This document shows, one piece after another, positions 43,687 to 51,344 of a stretch of 51,344 nt of DNA. The translations under genes and the position numbers were made by a program. Source of the stretch: Opitutaceae bacterium (lineage in GTDB: Bacteria; Verrucomicrobiota; Verrucomicrobiia; Opitutales; Opitutaceae); contig JAIXVP010000361.1 of assembly GCA_027482905.1 (NCBI GenBank), positions 1-51,344 of the forward strand. Direction: 5' to 3'. Numbering within the stretch: the stretch's first letter is position 1; each line of letters starts with the position of its first letter. The notes beneath the pieces are model-generated. The model saw only the letters and a program-made list of their open reading frames with translations, ran no database searches and was not told the DNA's origin.

Positions 43687-45222
43687 ATGAAATCGTTACA
43701 TCACCCCCGCGTCTCCCGTTCCCTGTCCCGTAAACTTCGCCCGGCTGCCGTGCTGCTCATCGCATTGTCGGCATTTCAGGGTGTCGATGCGGCCGATATC
43801 ACCAAACTCGATAATACCAACGCGCTCAATCTTACGACTTCCTGGAGTGGGGGCGTTGTCCCCGGATCGGCCGACACCATCGTCTCGAGTTCTTTAAGCG
43901 CCACCCGTTCTGCCAATCTTGGAGGCTCTCTGTCGGTGCTTGGCTTTAATCATTCCGTTACTGGAACGACCGACTTCCAGATTAACGGCACGCCAGTCAC
44001 CGAAACTTTAACCATTGGTTCCGGCGGAATCACCAAGGCCAATTCGTCCAGCGCGCTAATCTTCAACGCTGTGCCGATTATTCTTGGTGCCAATCAAACT
44101 TGGTCCATCGGCAGTGGCACTAGGAATCTTCAGTTAAACACCACATCTTTTACGACCAACGGAAACACTTTGGCCGTTTCGGGCGCAGGCACATTCGATC
44201 TTCGTCCGACCGGGACCTTGAACTTAGGTTCCGACGTCACCATTTCGACAAATGTAAATGTTAACTCGGCTGCGGCTGCGGTGACATTTGGTGGTTCCAA
44301 CACGATCACCACGCTCCAGATTGTAAGTGGGAAGGCCTCCGGTTCCACCCTCAATAATTTCGGAGTTGCCAGTAACTTCGGAAGCGGCGGCACCAATACC
44401 GCGATCGTTTTGGGCGGCACCAACAGCAGCGGCACTTTTGAATACACCGGCAACTCAGGGAGTTCCAACCGCACTTTCAACATGGATCGACGCTCCAATG
44501 GTAACTCGATTCTTGCATCGACTGCGGGTCAAACTCTGACGCTTACGGGCACGATCCAAAACAGCGCGGGTAACGCCACCGGTGAAAAGGCGGTCACTCT
44601 CACCGTCGGAGGCGCGGGCAATCTCGTCCTGAACGGGGTAATCAGCAACCATTCCAACGCTGGATTGGGCACCGCCTTGAGCAAGACTGGAACTGGATCC
44701 GTGACCTTGGGTGCATCTAACACTTTCGCCAACGGAGTGACCGTTTCCGCCGGCACTCTTTTTGTGGAGAATACCACCGGATCCGGCACCGGTTCAGGCA
44801 CCGTCACCGTGCAAACGGGCGGCACCCTCGGCGGCAACGGCACCATCGGCGGCAGTGTCACCTTCAATTCCGGTTCCAAGTTTGCTTTCAGCACCACCAG
44901 CGTGCTCGACGTGAACGGCGCCACCGTCAGTTTCGGCAATTTCTCGGTTTCCGACCTGAGCGGTCTTACCGGGTCGGTGGCCGCCGGCGCCTATACGCTT
45001 ATCGCCGGTTCGGCCACCATCAGCGCGACGAACCTGCTCAACGTTGGCTCGGCCAACGCCTTCAGCCTGAGTGCCGAGAAGAATGCCTACTTCGATCTGA
45101 GCACCGGCGATCTCCAGGTCGTGGTCGCCGCGGCCATCCCCGAGCCCGCCACCTACTCCGCCGTTTTGGGCCTGGGGGTGATTGCCCTCGCCGCCGCCCG
45201 CCGCCGTCGCTCCGCCGCTTGA
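43687..45222 (+). CDS. PEP-CTERM surface protein with autotransporter-like beta repeats
   Basis: A 511-residue exported protein rich in Gly, Ser, Thr and Asn. The signal peptide is residues 1 to about 36 (basic start, then AVLLIALSAFQGVDA). The middle has many short beta repeats, including TGTGSVTLGASNTFANGVTV and SAGTLFVEN, which match the autotransporter-associated beta strand repeat. The C-terminus is a PEP-CTERM sorting signal: IPEPATYSA, a hydrophobic helix, then ARRRRSAA. Exosortase should cleave it for surface display or export. It is visibly more AT-rich than its neighbours. The ATG at 43687 follows TTTTATCCCAACC. The ligand is unknown; a carbohydrate role is inferred from context. 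Confidence 0.9.
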   Translation: MKSLHHPRVSRSLSRKLRPAAVLLIALSAFQGVDAADITKLDNTNALNLTTSWSGGVVPGSADTIVSSSLSATRSANLGGSLSVLGFNHSVTGTTDFQINGTPVTETLTIGSGGITKANSSSALIFNAVPIILGANQTWSIGSGTRNLQLNTTSFTTNGNTLAVSGAGTFDLRPTGTLNLGSDVTISTNVNVNSAAAAVTFGGSNTITTLQIVSGKASGSTLNNFGVASNFGSGGTNTAIVLGGTNSSGTFEYTGNSGSSNRTFNMDRRSNGNSILASTAGQTLTLTGTIQNSAGNATGEKAVTLTVGGAGNLVLNGVISNHSNAGLGTALSKTGTGSVTLGASNTFANGVTVSAGTLFVENTTGSGTGSGTVTVQTGGTLGGNGTIGGSVTFNSGSKFAFSTTSVLDVNGATVSFGNFSVSDLSGLTGSVAAGAYTLIAGSATISATNLLNVGSANAFSLSAEKNAYFDLSTGDLQVVVAAAIPEPATYSAVLGLGVIALAAARRRRSAA

Positions 45223-45232
45223 TCCGCCCTTG

Positions 45233-45256
45233 CCGGTCCGCTTCAATGCGGACCGG
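45233..45256 (+). terminator. Hairpin terminator after the PEP-CTERM gene
   Basis: CCGGTCCGC (45233-45241) pairs with GCGGACCGG (45248-45256) around TTCAAT; a 9-bp stem followed by the T/C-rich TGCTCTCTT. The position 10 bp after the stop supports a terminator or transcript stabiliser. Confidence 0.65.
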
Positions 45257-45266
45257 TGCTCTCTTC

Positions 45267-45295
45267 GGGCCGACGGCCCATACCGCCGTCGGCCC
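45267..45295 (+). terminator. Second hairpin upstream of the pseudopilin-type gene
   Basis: GGGCCGACGG (45267-45276) pairs with CCGTCGGCCC (45286-45295), a 10-bp stem and nine-base loop, followed by CCCGTCTTCTTCCC. It lies 36 bp before the next start and may reinforce termination or set relative expression of the two genes. Confidence 0.5.
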
Positions 45296-45331
45296 CCGTC
45301 TTCTTCCCTGGAAATTTCAACCCCGCGCGCC

Positions 45332-46084
45332 ATGTCCTTCACCGCCCCGCGTTCCCACCGCCAACACGCCTTTACCCTGATCGAGCTGCTCACCGTCATC
45401 GCGATCATCGGCATCCTCGCGGCCATCATCATCCCCACCGTCGGCCGCGTTCGCGCCGCCGCCCGGATGACGACAGACATGTCCAATCTGCGTCAGATCG
45501 GCCAGGCGGCCGCCGGTTACGTCTCCGATAACAAAGGGGCCATGCCCAATTCTTTGAACGCCGGCGGCGCTTTCCAGGCGGGCGAAGCCAACAACACCCC
45601 TTCGGCCAGTGGTGCCGGAGCACGTTTCCCCGTCTACGAGTCCCTCGACCGGTACTTCACCAAAAAGTCCGGCTTCAACAACAGCGGCCAATATCAGTGG
45701 AAAAAGCGTCCGGTCTGGTTCTCCGCCAGCGCGGTGCCTCCGGATGGTTTGACTTCGGACAACAGCCCCTACGGCGAATACATCCACTTTTCGTTCAACC
45801 CGTATATCTGGACCTCAGGCGGCAAGTGGCGCGCCCGCCTCTCCAATTGCCCCTCTCCCAGCCGCACCGTGCTGGCCGCCGAGACCAACGACCCGGCGGG
45901 CGTGGGCGACGCCGATTTTGATCCCGCCACCGCGGAGCCCGCCACCGTGGGTGATGTCGCCACCAAATACCGCATTTCTCAACCCGGCGGCAAGGCGCTC
46001 TACCTTTACGCGGACTACCACGTCCAGTCGCTGGCCGGTAATCAGAATTTTGCCACCAATCCGACGCTCTGGCGTTGGTGGTAG
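45332..46084 (+). CDS. Prepilin-type N-terminal methylation-domain protein
   Basis: A 250-residue type II/IV pseudopilin-like protein. The class III signal is HAFTLIELLTVIAIIGIL, cleaved before Phe14 with Glu18 five residues in; Ala instead of Gly precedes the cleavage site. A hydrophobic helix continues to about residue 40. The rest is a soluble domain of the kind numerous in Planctomycetota and Verrucomicrobiota, ending in LYLYADYHVQSL, near the (D)GH-like motif of such proteins. They are thought to form surface or secretion structures. The ATG at 45332 gives the normal short leader. It lies between the PEP-CTERM and GH43 genes. Confidence 0.88.
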   Translation: MSFTAPRSHRQHAFTLIELLTVIAIIGILAAIIIPTVGRVRAAARMTTDMSNLRQIGQAAAGYVSDNKGAMPNSLNAGGAFQAGEANNTPSASGAGARFPVYESLDRYFTKKSGFNNSGQYQWKKRPVWFSASAVPPDGLTSDNSPYGEYIHFSFNPYIWTSGGKWRARLSNCPSPSRTVLAAETNDPAGVGDADFDPATAEPATVGDVATKYRISQPGGKALYLYADYHVQSLAGNQNFATNPTLWRWW

Positions 46085-46174
46085 GCCTTCGGACTCCCGG
46101 CCGGGCCCGCCCGGTTTATCCTCCACCATTTTTGGCCGTCTGTCGTTTCCGGACAGCGGTCACCCGGCTTTGCC

Positions 46175-47707
46175 ATGCCCGTTCCCTCCGACTTTCCCCA
46201 TCCTTGGCTGCCCGATCAGGGCGACGGCACCTACCTGAACCCGGTGCTGCACGCCGATTACTCAGACCCCGACGTGATTCGCGTTGGCGCCGAGTATTGG
46301 ATGACCGCGTCCAGCTTCACCGCCACGCCCGGACTACCCTTGTTGCGCTCGACCGATCTGGTGAATTGGGAACTCGTCGGGCATGCCCTGCGTCAGGTGC
46401 CTCACCCCTCCTATGGCGTCGTTCGCCCCGGTTGCGGGGTCTGGGCACCGTCGCTGCGCGAACACGCCGGTCGCTTCTGGATTTTTTTCCCCATGCCGGA
46501 CGAAGGCATCTACGCGACCGTCGCCGATCACCCGGCCGGTCCTTGGGAGGAGCCCTGGTTGGTGCAAGCCGCGGTCGGTTGGATCGATCCATGCCCGTTC
46601 TGGGATGACGACGGCACCGCATGGCTCTTCCACGCCTACGCCAACTCCCGCGCCGGCAAACGCGACCGGCTGCACGTCCGCCCCATGTCCCCCGACGGCC
46701 GTCGCCTGCTTGGCGAGGGCGTCGAAATCGTCCACGCCCCCCATCACCCCTACCTCGAAGGGCCCAAGCTCCACAAACGCGACGGTTGGTATTACGTCAT
46801 GGCCCCCGGCGGCGGCGTGCCCACCGGCTGGCAGGTCGCCTACCGTTCACGCCGGATCACCGGACCCTACGAGGAGAAAATCGTTCTGGCTCGCGGCACC
46901 ACCGCCATCAACGGCCCACATCAGGGCGCGTTCGTCGACACCCCGGCCGGCGAGTGGTGGTTCCTGCATTTCCAGGATGTCGGTCCCTTCGGCCGCATCA
47001 CCCACCTCCAGCCCGTGGTCTGGCCCTCCGGCGACGATTGGCCGCGGGTCGGGTTTCTGCCCGCGTCCGACGCCGTCGGCGAGCCCGTGGCCGGCGCGCC
47101 GAACGCCCTGCTGCGCCCGGGCGGGCCGCGCCTGGCCCCGCCGACCACGGACGAGTTTGCCGCCGAGCGCCTCGGACCGCAGTGGCAATGGCAGGCGAAT
47201 CACGATCCGGCCTGGGCCGATCTGTCCTCCCGTCCCGGCTGGCTGCGTCTCGCCGCCCGTCCCGTCCATCCGGAGAAACTCGAGCTCACCCCGCATTTGC
47301 TTTCGCAAAAATTCCCCGCCCGCCGCTTCGCGGTCGAGACGCTGGTGGAGGTGGCCGGTTCCGTTTGCGCCGGCCTGGTCGTGACCGCCGGCGCGTCCTC
47401 CGCCTGTCTCGCCGTGGTGGCCGGTCCGGCCGGCCGGCTCCTGCGCCTGCGCATCGACAACCGCACCGTATTCGAGACGCCCGTCCCGGAGGGCGCGCTC
47501 CGGCTCCGCGTCGCGGTGGAGCCCGACGGCGGGTGCCGCTTCGCCCACGCCGCCGCCACCGGGGACGTCGTCGATTTACCCGGAAGATTCACGGCCCGCG
47601 AGGGCGGTTGGATGGGCGCCAAGGTCGGCCTCTTCGCCGACGGCGTCTCCGGCCACGCCGACTTCGATTGTTTTCGTTTCGAATCCGATTCCACCCCAAC
47701 CTCATGA
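46175..47707 (+). CDS. Glycoside hydrolase family 43 protein
   Basis: A 510-residue five-bladed propeller enzyme with a C-terminal beta-sandwich (about 320-505), as in beta-xylosidases and arabinofuranosidases. The catalytic residues are visible: base Asp31 in DYSDPDV, pKa-tuning Asp138 in GWIDPCPFWDDDG, and acid Glu195 in YLEGPKLHK. There is no signal peptide, so it probably acts in the cytoplasm on imported oligosaccharides, or is exported some other way. The ATG at 46175 follows CCCGGCTTTGCC. The stop overlaps the next start (ATGA). Substrate specificity cannot be fixed by reading. Confidence 0.92.
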   Translation: MPVPSDFPHPWLPDQGDGTYLNPVLHADYSDPDVIRVGAEYWMTASSFTATPGLPLLRSTDLVNWELVGHALRQVPHPSYGVVRPGCGVWAPSLREHAGRFWIFFPMPDEGIYATVADHPAGPWEEPWLVQAAVGWIDPCPFWDDDGTAWLFHAYANSRAGKRDRLHVRPMSPDGRRLLGEGVEIVHAPHHPYLEGPKLHKRDGWYYVMAPGGGVPTGWQVAYRSRRITGPYEEKIVLARGTTAINGPHQGAFVDTPAGEWWFLHFQDVGPFGRITHLQPVVWPSGDDWPRVGFLPASDAVGEPVAGAPNALLRPGGPRLAPPTTDEFAAERLGPQWQWQANHDPAWADLSSRPGWLRLAARPVHPEKLELTPHLLSQKFPARRFAVETLVEVAGSVCAGLVVTAGASSACLAVVAGPAGRLLRLRIDNRTVFETPVPEGALRLRVAVEPDGGCRFAHAAATGDVVDLPGRFTAREGGWMGAKVGLFADGVSGHADFDCFRFESDSTPTS

Positions 47708-48354
47708 ACACCCCCCGCCTTCTCGCCGTTTGTTTCGCCGCGTCCCTGGCTGTTTTGACCGCCCCGGCTGGTTTCTCCCAGACATGGAGCTTCTCCAAGG
47801 CCCTCGAAATCCAGACCGATATCGAGGTGCCCGACGACACCGGCGCCAACGCCCTTTCGTTCAAGGGCGGCGGTGCCAGGCTGATCGACGATCCCGACGC
47901 CCCGGGCGGCAAGGTCGTGCAGCTGGATGGCACCCAGAACGCCCCGGCATTCACCCGCCGCACGATGGACCCCCATCAGTCGGTGGAAATCAAGGTGCGT
48001 TTCAAGCCCCTCGACCAGGGGCCGCCCCTGCAAACGCTGGTCAGCCTTAACGCCACCTACGAACTGCGCATCAACCGCGAAAAAAACCAGCTCGAGTTCA
48101 TCATCTTGTCCGTGTCCGACAAAAAATACTACGTTCTGCGCGGTGAGCACATGACCGACGTCTGGAACGTGGCCACCGCGACCTACCGGGACGGCAAACT
48201 CACGCTGCGCGTCGGCCTTTCGCGCAAGGAGGGCGAGCTGCCCGCCGGCTTCGTTTTCACGCCCCAGCCCGCCCGCATGCAGGTTTCCTCCAACATGCCG
48301 GCCTCGCGGCAATTCGTCGGCTCGATCTCCGAGTTGAGCGTCGCCACCCCCTGA
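47704..48354 (+). CDS. Secreted concanavalin/LamG-like protein A
   Basis: A 216-residue exported protein with a signal peptide (residues 1 to about 26, ending in GFSQT). The mature part looks like a LamG or concanavalin-type beta-sandwich: VVQLDGTQNAPAFTRR, VEIKVRFKPL, YELRINREKNQLEFI, and FVGSISELSVATP at the end. It is probably a carbohydrate-binding partner. It is coupled by ATGA to the upstream GH43 and lies 8 bp before a related protein. No catalytic residues are recognised. Confidence 0.72.
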   Translation: MNTPRLLAVCFAASLAVLTAPAGFSQTWSFSKALEIQTDIEVPDDTGANALSFKGGGARLIDDPDAPGGKVVQLDGTQNAPAFTRRTMDPHQSVEIKVRFKPLDQGPPLQTLVSLNATYELRINREKNQLEFIILSVSDKKYYVLRGEHMTDVWNVATATYRDGKLTLRVGLSRKEGELPAGFVFTPQPARMQVSSNMPASRQFVGSISELSVATP

Positions 48355-48362
48355 CGTCCGCC

Positions 48363-49082
48363 ATGCGCCGAGTCTCCTCCTTCTTTCGTTTTGTGGCGGC
48401 CGCCTGTGTCGCCGGTTTCTCCTCGCTTCCCGCTGCCCCCGCGCCGGCCCTCGCCGACGGGCCGGAACTGCCTCCCGGCGCCTACGCCTACTGGCGCTCG
48501 ACCAAGGTGGTTTCTCTCAAGGGCGAGTCCCACGTGATCGACTTGGCCGGAGAAAATCACTTCGTCGCGCCCGCGCCTTGGTTCACCGTTTCGCCCGCGG
48601 GAGGCTTCGCGCTCGACGGCACCCAGACGGAGGGGCTTCGCCTGTCCGCCAAGCAACCCGTCGCGCCGCGCTTCACCCTCGGCATCGACCTGTGCCCCGA
48701 CGTCGCCGGGACGGAACACCAGACGGTTTTCAACCTCTACCGCTTCTGCGAGCTGCGTTACCGCAAGTCGAAGGGCGAACTGACCTTCAACGTCTGGCAG
48801 GTGTCCAGCGAGGACCGGACCAAGGATCTGGTTTCCAGCGTCACCTTACCGCTGCCGGCCGAGCGCTGGACCCGCGTCCGCGCCACCGTGGAGGGCGATC
48901 TGGCCCGGCTGGAAATCGGCGAGGCGAAAGCCGCGCGACGTCTGCCCGGGACGTGGGAATTTCTGCCGCCCGCCGTCGCCGGCATCATCGGCCTGGGCGG
49001 CGCGGACCGGATCTACCGCGGCCGTTTCGACCACCTCTTTCTGGCGGTCCCGCCCGCCGCGCCCGCCGTCGCCACGCCATGA
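48363..49082 (+). CDS. Secreted concanavalin/LamG-like protein B
   Basis: A 239-residue exported protein with a signal peptide (residues 1 to about 32, ending near PALADG) and a beta-sandwich-like body. Several segments align with the preceding protein: GFALDGTQ with VVQLDGTQ, CELRYRKSKGELTFNVWQVS with YELRINREKNQLEFI and its following VS, and QTVFNLY with QTLVSLN. It therefore looks like a diverged tandem copy. It overlaps the next GH43 start by four bases. A role in binding or delivering xylan fragments is inferred only from context. Confidence 0.7.
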   Translation: MRRVSSFFRFVAAACVAGFSSLPAAPAPALADGPELPPGAYAYWRSTKVVSLKGESHVIDLAGENHFVAPAPWFTVSPAGGFALDGTQTEGLRLSAKQPVAPRFTLGIDLCPDVAGTEHQTVFNLYRFCELRYRKSKGELTFNVWQVSSEDRTKDLVSSVTLPLPAERWTRVRATVEGDLARLEIGEAKAARRLPGTWEFLPPAVAGIIGLGGADRIYRGRFDHLFLAVPPAAPAVATP

Positions 49083-50668
49083 GTCCGTCGCCCGACGTCG
49101 CCCTGTCCGCCTTCCCGGGACCCGATGTCGGGACCATGCGCTACCGCAACCCCATCCTCCCCGGCTTTTACCCCGACCCGAGCGTCTGCCGGGTCGGAGA
49201 GGACTTCTACCTCGTAAACTCCAGCTTCGAGTATTTTCCCGGCGTCCCGATTTTCCACAGCCGGGACCTGATCCACTGGCGCCAGCTCGGACATGTGCTT
49301 GATCGTCCCTCCCAGCTGGAGATTCCCGGCGTCGCGCCCTCCGACGGCATCTACGCCCCGACGATTCGTCACCACGCCGGCCGGTTCTACCTGGCCACGA
49401 CCGTCAACGTCACCGGCCGGGGTTTCCGGAATTTTTTCGTCACCGCCGAAAATCCCGCCGGTCCCTGGTCCGATCCGATCTGGGTGAACCAGGGCGGCAT
49501 CGATCCATCGCTGTTCTTCGACGACGACGGCCGGGTCTTTTGGACCGGCAACGGCACCGGCTGGGCGACCGTGCGTGGGTTATACCAATCCGAGATCGAT
49601 CCCGCCTCCGGCACGCTATTGTCCGAACCGCGTCTTATCTGGACGGGTTCGGGCGGGAGTTATCCGGAGGGGCCGCACCTCTTCAAACGCGATGGGTTCT
49701 ACTACCTGCTCGCCGCCGAGGGCGGCACCGCCGAGTGCCACATGGTCACCTGCGCGCGATCCCGGCAGCCCTTCGGTCCCTTTGAGCCGTGTCCGTTCAA
49801 CCCCGTGCTGACCCACCGCAGCCGGATGAATATCATCACGTCGACCGGCCACGCCGATTTTTTCTCCGACGCGGCGGGCGACTGGTGGGCGGTGTTCCTC
49901 GCGATCCGCTACGCCGAGCACGGGTTTCATCCGCTCGGTCGCGAGACCTGCCTCGCCCCGGTCGAGTGGACCGCCGACGGCTGGCCTGTGGTCAACGGCG
50001 GTGCGCTGGTCGCCGAGCGGATGGAGGTCGCCCGCGATCTTCCGGCCCGGCCTCTGCCGCCCGCGCCCGTCCGCGACGATTTCGACTCCGCCGCCCTCGG
50101 GCCGGATTGGGTCCGGTTGCGGCTGCCCGCGTTTGAGGATTATTCGCTGAACGCGCGTCCCGGTTGGCTGACCCTGCGCTGCGCCGCCCCGGCCCTGGAC
50201 GACCTCGCCAGCCCGGCGGCGGTGTTCCGACGGCTGCGCCATTTTGAGGCGACCGCGCGCGCCTGGCTCGATTTTGAACCGGCTTCTGAGCGCGAAGAGG
50301 CCGGGCTGACCGTGCTGATCGATCAACGCCACCACGCCGAGTTGGTCGTCGCCCGCCGGGGCGATTTCCGGGTCGCATTTGTCCGCCGCCGTATCGGCTC
50401 GCTCGCTGGCGAGTCGGAGCCGCTCCCGATCCCCTCCGGCCCCTTTGAAATCTCCGTGGCCGTGGACCGCGCGCGGTGCCGCTTTTTCGCGACCGCCGCG
50501 GACGGCGTATCCCGGGAAATCGGCCGTCACGAGACCCGCTATCTCGCCACCGAGGTCGCCGGAGGCTATACCGGCGTGATGCTCGGCCTCTTCGCCTCGG
50601 GTCGCGGGGCCGAGTCCGCCGTCCGCGCCGCTTTCGACTGGTTCGACTACGAGCCCGGCCATCCATGA
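49079..50668 (+). CDS. Glycoside hydrolase family 43 beta-xylosidase
   Basis: A 529-residue enzyme. The N-terminal propeller starts at about residue 22 with NPILPGFYPDPS (catalytic Asp33), then NSSFEYFPGVPIFHSRDL, Asp142 in GGIDPSLFFDDDG and Glu197 in YPEGPHLFK. A C-terminal sandwich (about 345-525) contains DEAALGPDWVRLR-like and YTGVMLGLFAS segments seen in large xylosidases of this family. It probably releases xylose from xylo-oligosaccharides. No signal peptide is visible. It overlaps both neighbours by ATGA, so four genes of this locus are translationally linked. Confidence 0.93.
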   Translation: MSPSPDVALSAFPGPDVGTMRYRNPILPGFYPDPSVCRVGEDFYLVNSSFEYFPGVPIFHSRDLIHWRQLGHVLDRPSQLEIPGVAPSDGIYAPTIRHHAGRFYLATTVNVTGRGFRNFFVTAENPAGPWSDPIWVNQGGIDPSLFFDDDGRVFWTGNGTGWATVRGLYQSEIDPASGTLLSEPRLIWTGSGGSYPEGPHLFKRDGFYYLLAAEGGTAECHMVTCARSRQPFGPFEPCPFNPVLTHRSRMNIITSTGHADFFSDAAGDWWAVFLAIRYAEHGFHPLGRETCLAPVEWTADGWPVVNGGALVAERMEVARDLPARPLPPAPVRDDFDSAALGPDWVRLRLPAFEDYSLNARPGWLTLRCAAPALDDLASPAAVFRRLRHFEATARAWLDFEPASEREEAGLTVLIDQRHHAELVVARRGDFRVAFVRRRIGSLAGESEPLPIPSGPFEISVAVDRARCRFFATAADGVSREIGRHETRYLATEVAGGYTGVMLGLFASGRGAESAVRAAFDWFDYEPGHP

Positions 50669-51344
50669 AACCGACTCCCGCCTTGCCCGCCTTCCGCGAT
50701 CCGGACCTCCCGCTGGAGGTTCGCGTGGACGACCTCGTCGTCCGCCTCACGCTGGCGGAAAAGGTCGATCAGCTCGGCATGGACACTCAAGGCGTGCCCC
50801 GTCTCGGCATCCCCGCCTACCAATGGTGGAGCGAGGCCCTCCACGGCGTCGCGCGGAACGGCGTCGCCACCGTCTTCCCGCAGGCCATCGCCCTCGCCGC
50901 CACCTGGCATCCCGCCCTCGTTCGGCGCGTCGCCGACGTCATCTCCACCGAAGCCCGCGCCAAGCATCACGCCACGCTGCGTGCATCCGGCGGCGCCTCG
51001 CGCATCTACGAAGGGCTCACGCTCTGGTCGCCCAACATCAATGTTTTCCGCGACCCCCGCTGGGGCCGGGGCCAGGAAACCTACGGCGAATGCCCCTTCC
51101 TCACCGGCCGTTTCGCGGTCGCCTTCTGCCAGGGGCTCCAGGGCCACGATCCGAAATACCTCAAAACCGTCGCCACCGTGAAGCACTTCGCGGTGCACAG
51201 CGGACCGGAGGCCGAGCGCCACACCTTCGACGCCCGCCCCGAACCGCGCGATCTCTGGGAAACCTACCTGCCCGCCTTCGAGGCCGGAATCGTCGAGGGC
51301 GGCGCCCAGTCCCTGATGTCGGTCTACAACGCCATCGACGGCGT
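50665..51344 (+). CDS. Glycoside hydrolase family 3 beta-xylosidase-like enzyme (partial)
   Basis: The first 226 codons of a GH3 protein, cut by the window end. The start at 50665 overlaps the GH43 stop (ATGA). It opens with a LTLAEKVDQLG helix, then YQWWSEALHGVA, the signature of GH3 xylosidases, and WSPNINVFRDPRWGRGQETYGE, HFAVHSGPE and SLMSVYNAIDG. The nucleophile Asp, which lies further on, is outside the window. No signal peptide is visible, consistent with cytoplasmic oligosaccharide breakdown together with the GH43 enzymes. Confidence 0.93.
   Translation, partial: MKPTPALPAFRDPDLPLEVRVDDLVVRLTLAEKVDQLGMDTQGVPRLGIPAYQWWSEALHGVARNGVATVFPQAIALAATWHPALVRRVADVISTEARAKHHATLRASGGASRIYEGLTLWSPNINVFRDPRWGRGQETYGECPFLTGRFAVAFCQGLQGHDPKYLKTVATVKHFAVHSGPEAERHTFDARPEPRDLWETYLPAFEAGIVEGGAQSLMSVYNAIDG

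Noticed and set aside
46101-46118. CCGGGC-CC-GCCCGG followed by TTTAT as a terminator after the pseudopilin-type gene
   Set aside because: The perfect arms leave only a two-base loop, so the usable stem is short and unconvincing.

Overview
This window is from a high-GC, Gram-negative, aerobic or facultatively aerobic chromosome. It encodes outer-membrane assembly proteins (LptE, a BamD-like protein, a beta-barrel porin), an aa3-family cytochrome c oxidase, a PEP-CTERM protein with autotransporter-like repeats, a pseudopilin-type protein, and GH43/GH3 hemicellulases controlled by a LacI-type regulator. That mix fits Verrucomicrobiota, most likely Opitutaceae. This is an inference from gene content, because the window carries no rRNA. 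Most start codons lack a Shine-Dalgarno sequence and follow a C/T-rich leader, often ending in CC.

Layout. Positions 1-6856 are nearly all minus strand: a truncated phosphoribosyltransferase, rpe, a fasciclin protein, then rpmF-plsX-fabH-bamD-lptE, linking ribosomal protein L32, fatty-acid and phospholipid initiation and outer-membrane biogenesis, then uppP. Positions 6877-10722 (plus strand) hold trpD-glmM and a TPR protein. Positions 10745-13928 (minus) hold a chemoreceptor, a small PstS-like binding protein and a porin. Positions 14068-19777 (minus) are the oxidase locus (ctaC-ctaD-ctaE-ctaF, a strong terminator, ctaG), with a divergent azurin-like lipoprotein. rsmB and leuB follow on the plus strand.

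Positions 23123-38133 are eight consecutive minus-strand two-component genes: six histidine kinases, four of them hybrids, and two single-domain receivers. They total ten receiver domains and no DNA-binding output domain. One hybrid kinase has lost key ATP-binding motifs, and another has Asn in place of the receiver phospho-Asp. This is the most unusual region of the window.

Positions 38377-42153 carry alaS and an Xre/RES toxin-antitoxin pair with a twin palindromic operator. From 42164 to the window end is a hemicellulose locus. A LacI-family regulator is divergent from a PEP-CTERM protein and a pseudopilin-type protein, with TTGCGCAA operators between them. These are followed by a tightly overlapping set: GH43, two related secreted lectin-like proteins, a second GH43, and a GH3 cut by the window end. 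No tRNA, rRNA, CRISPR array or insertion sequence was seen.
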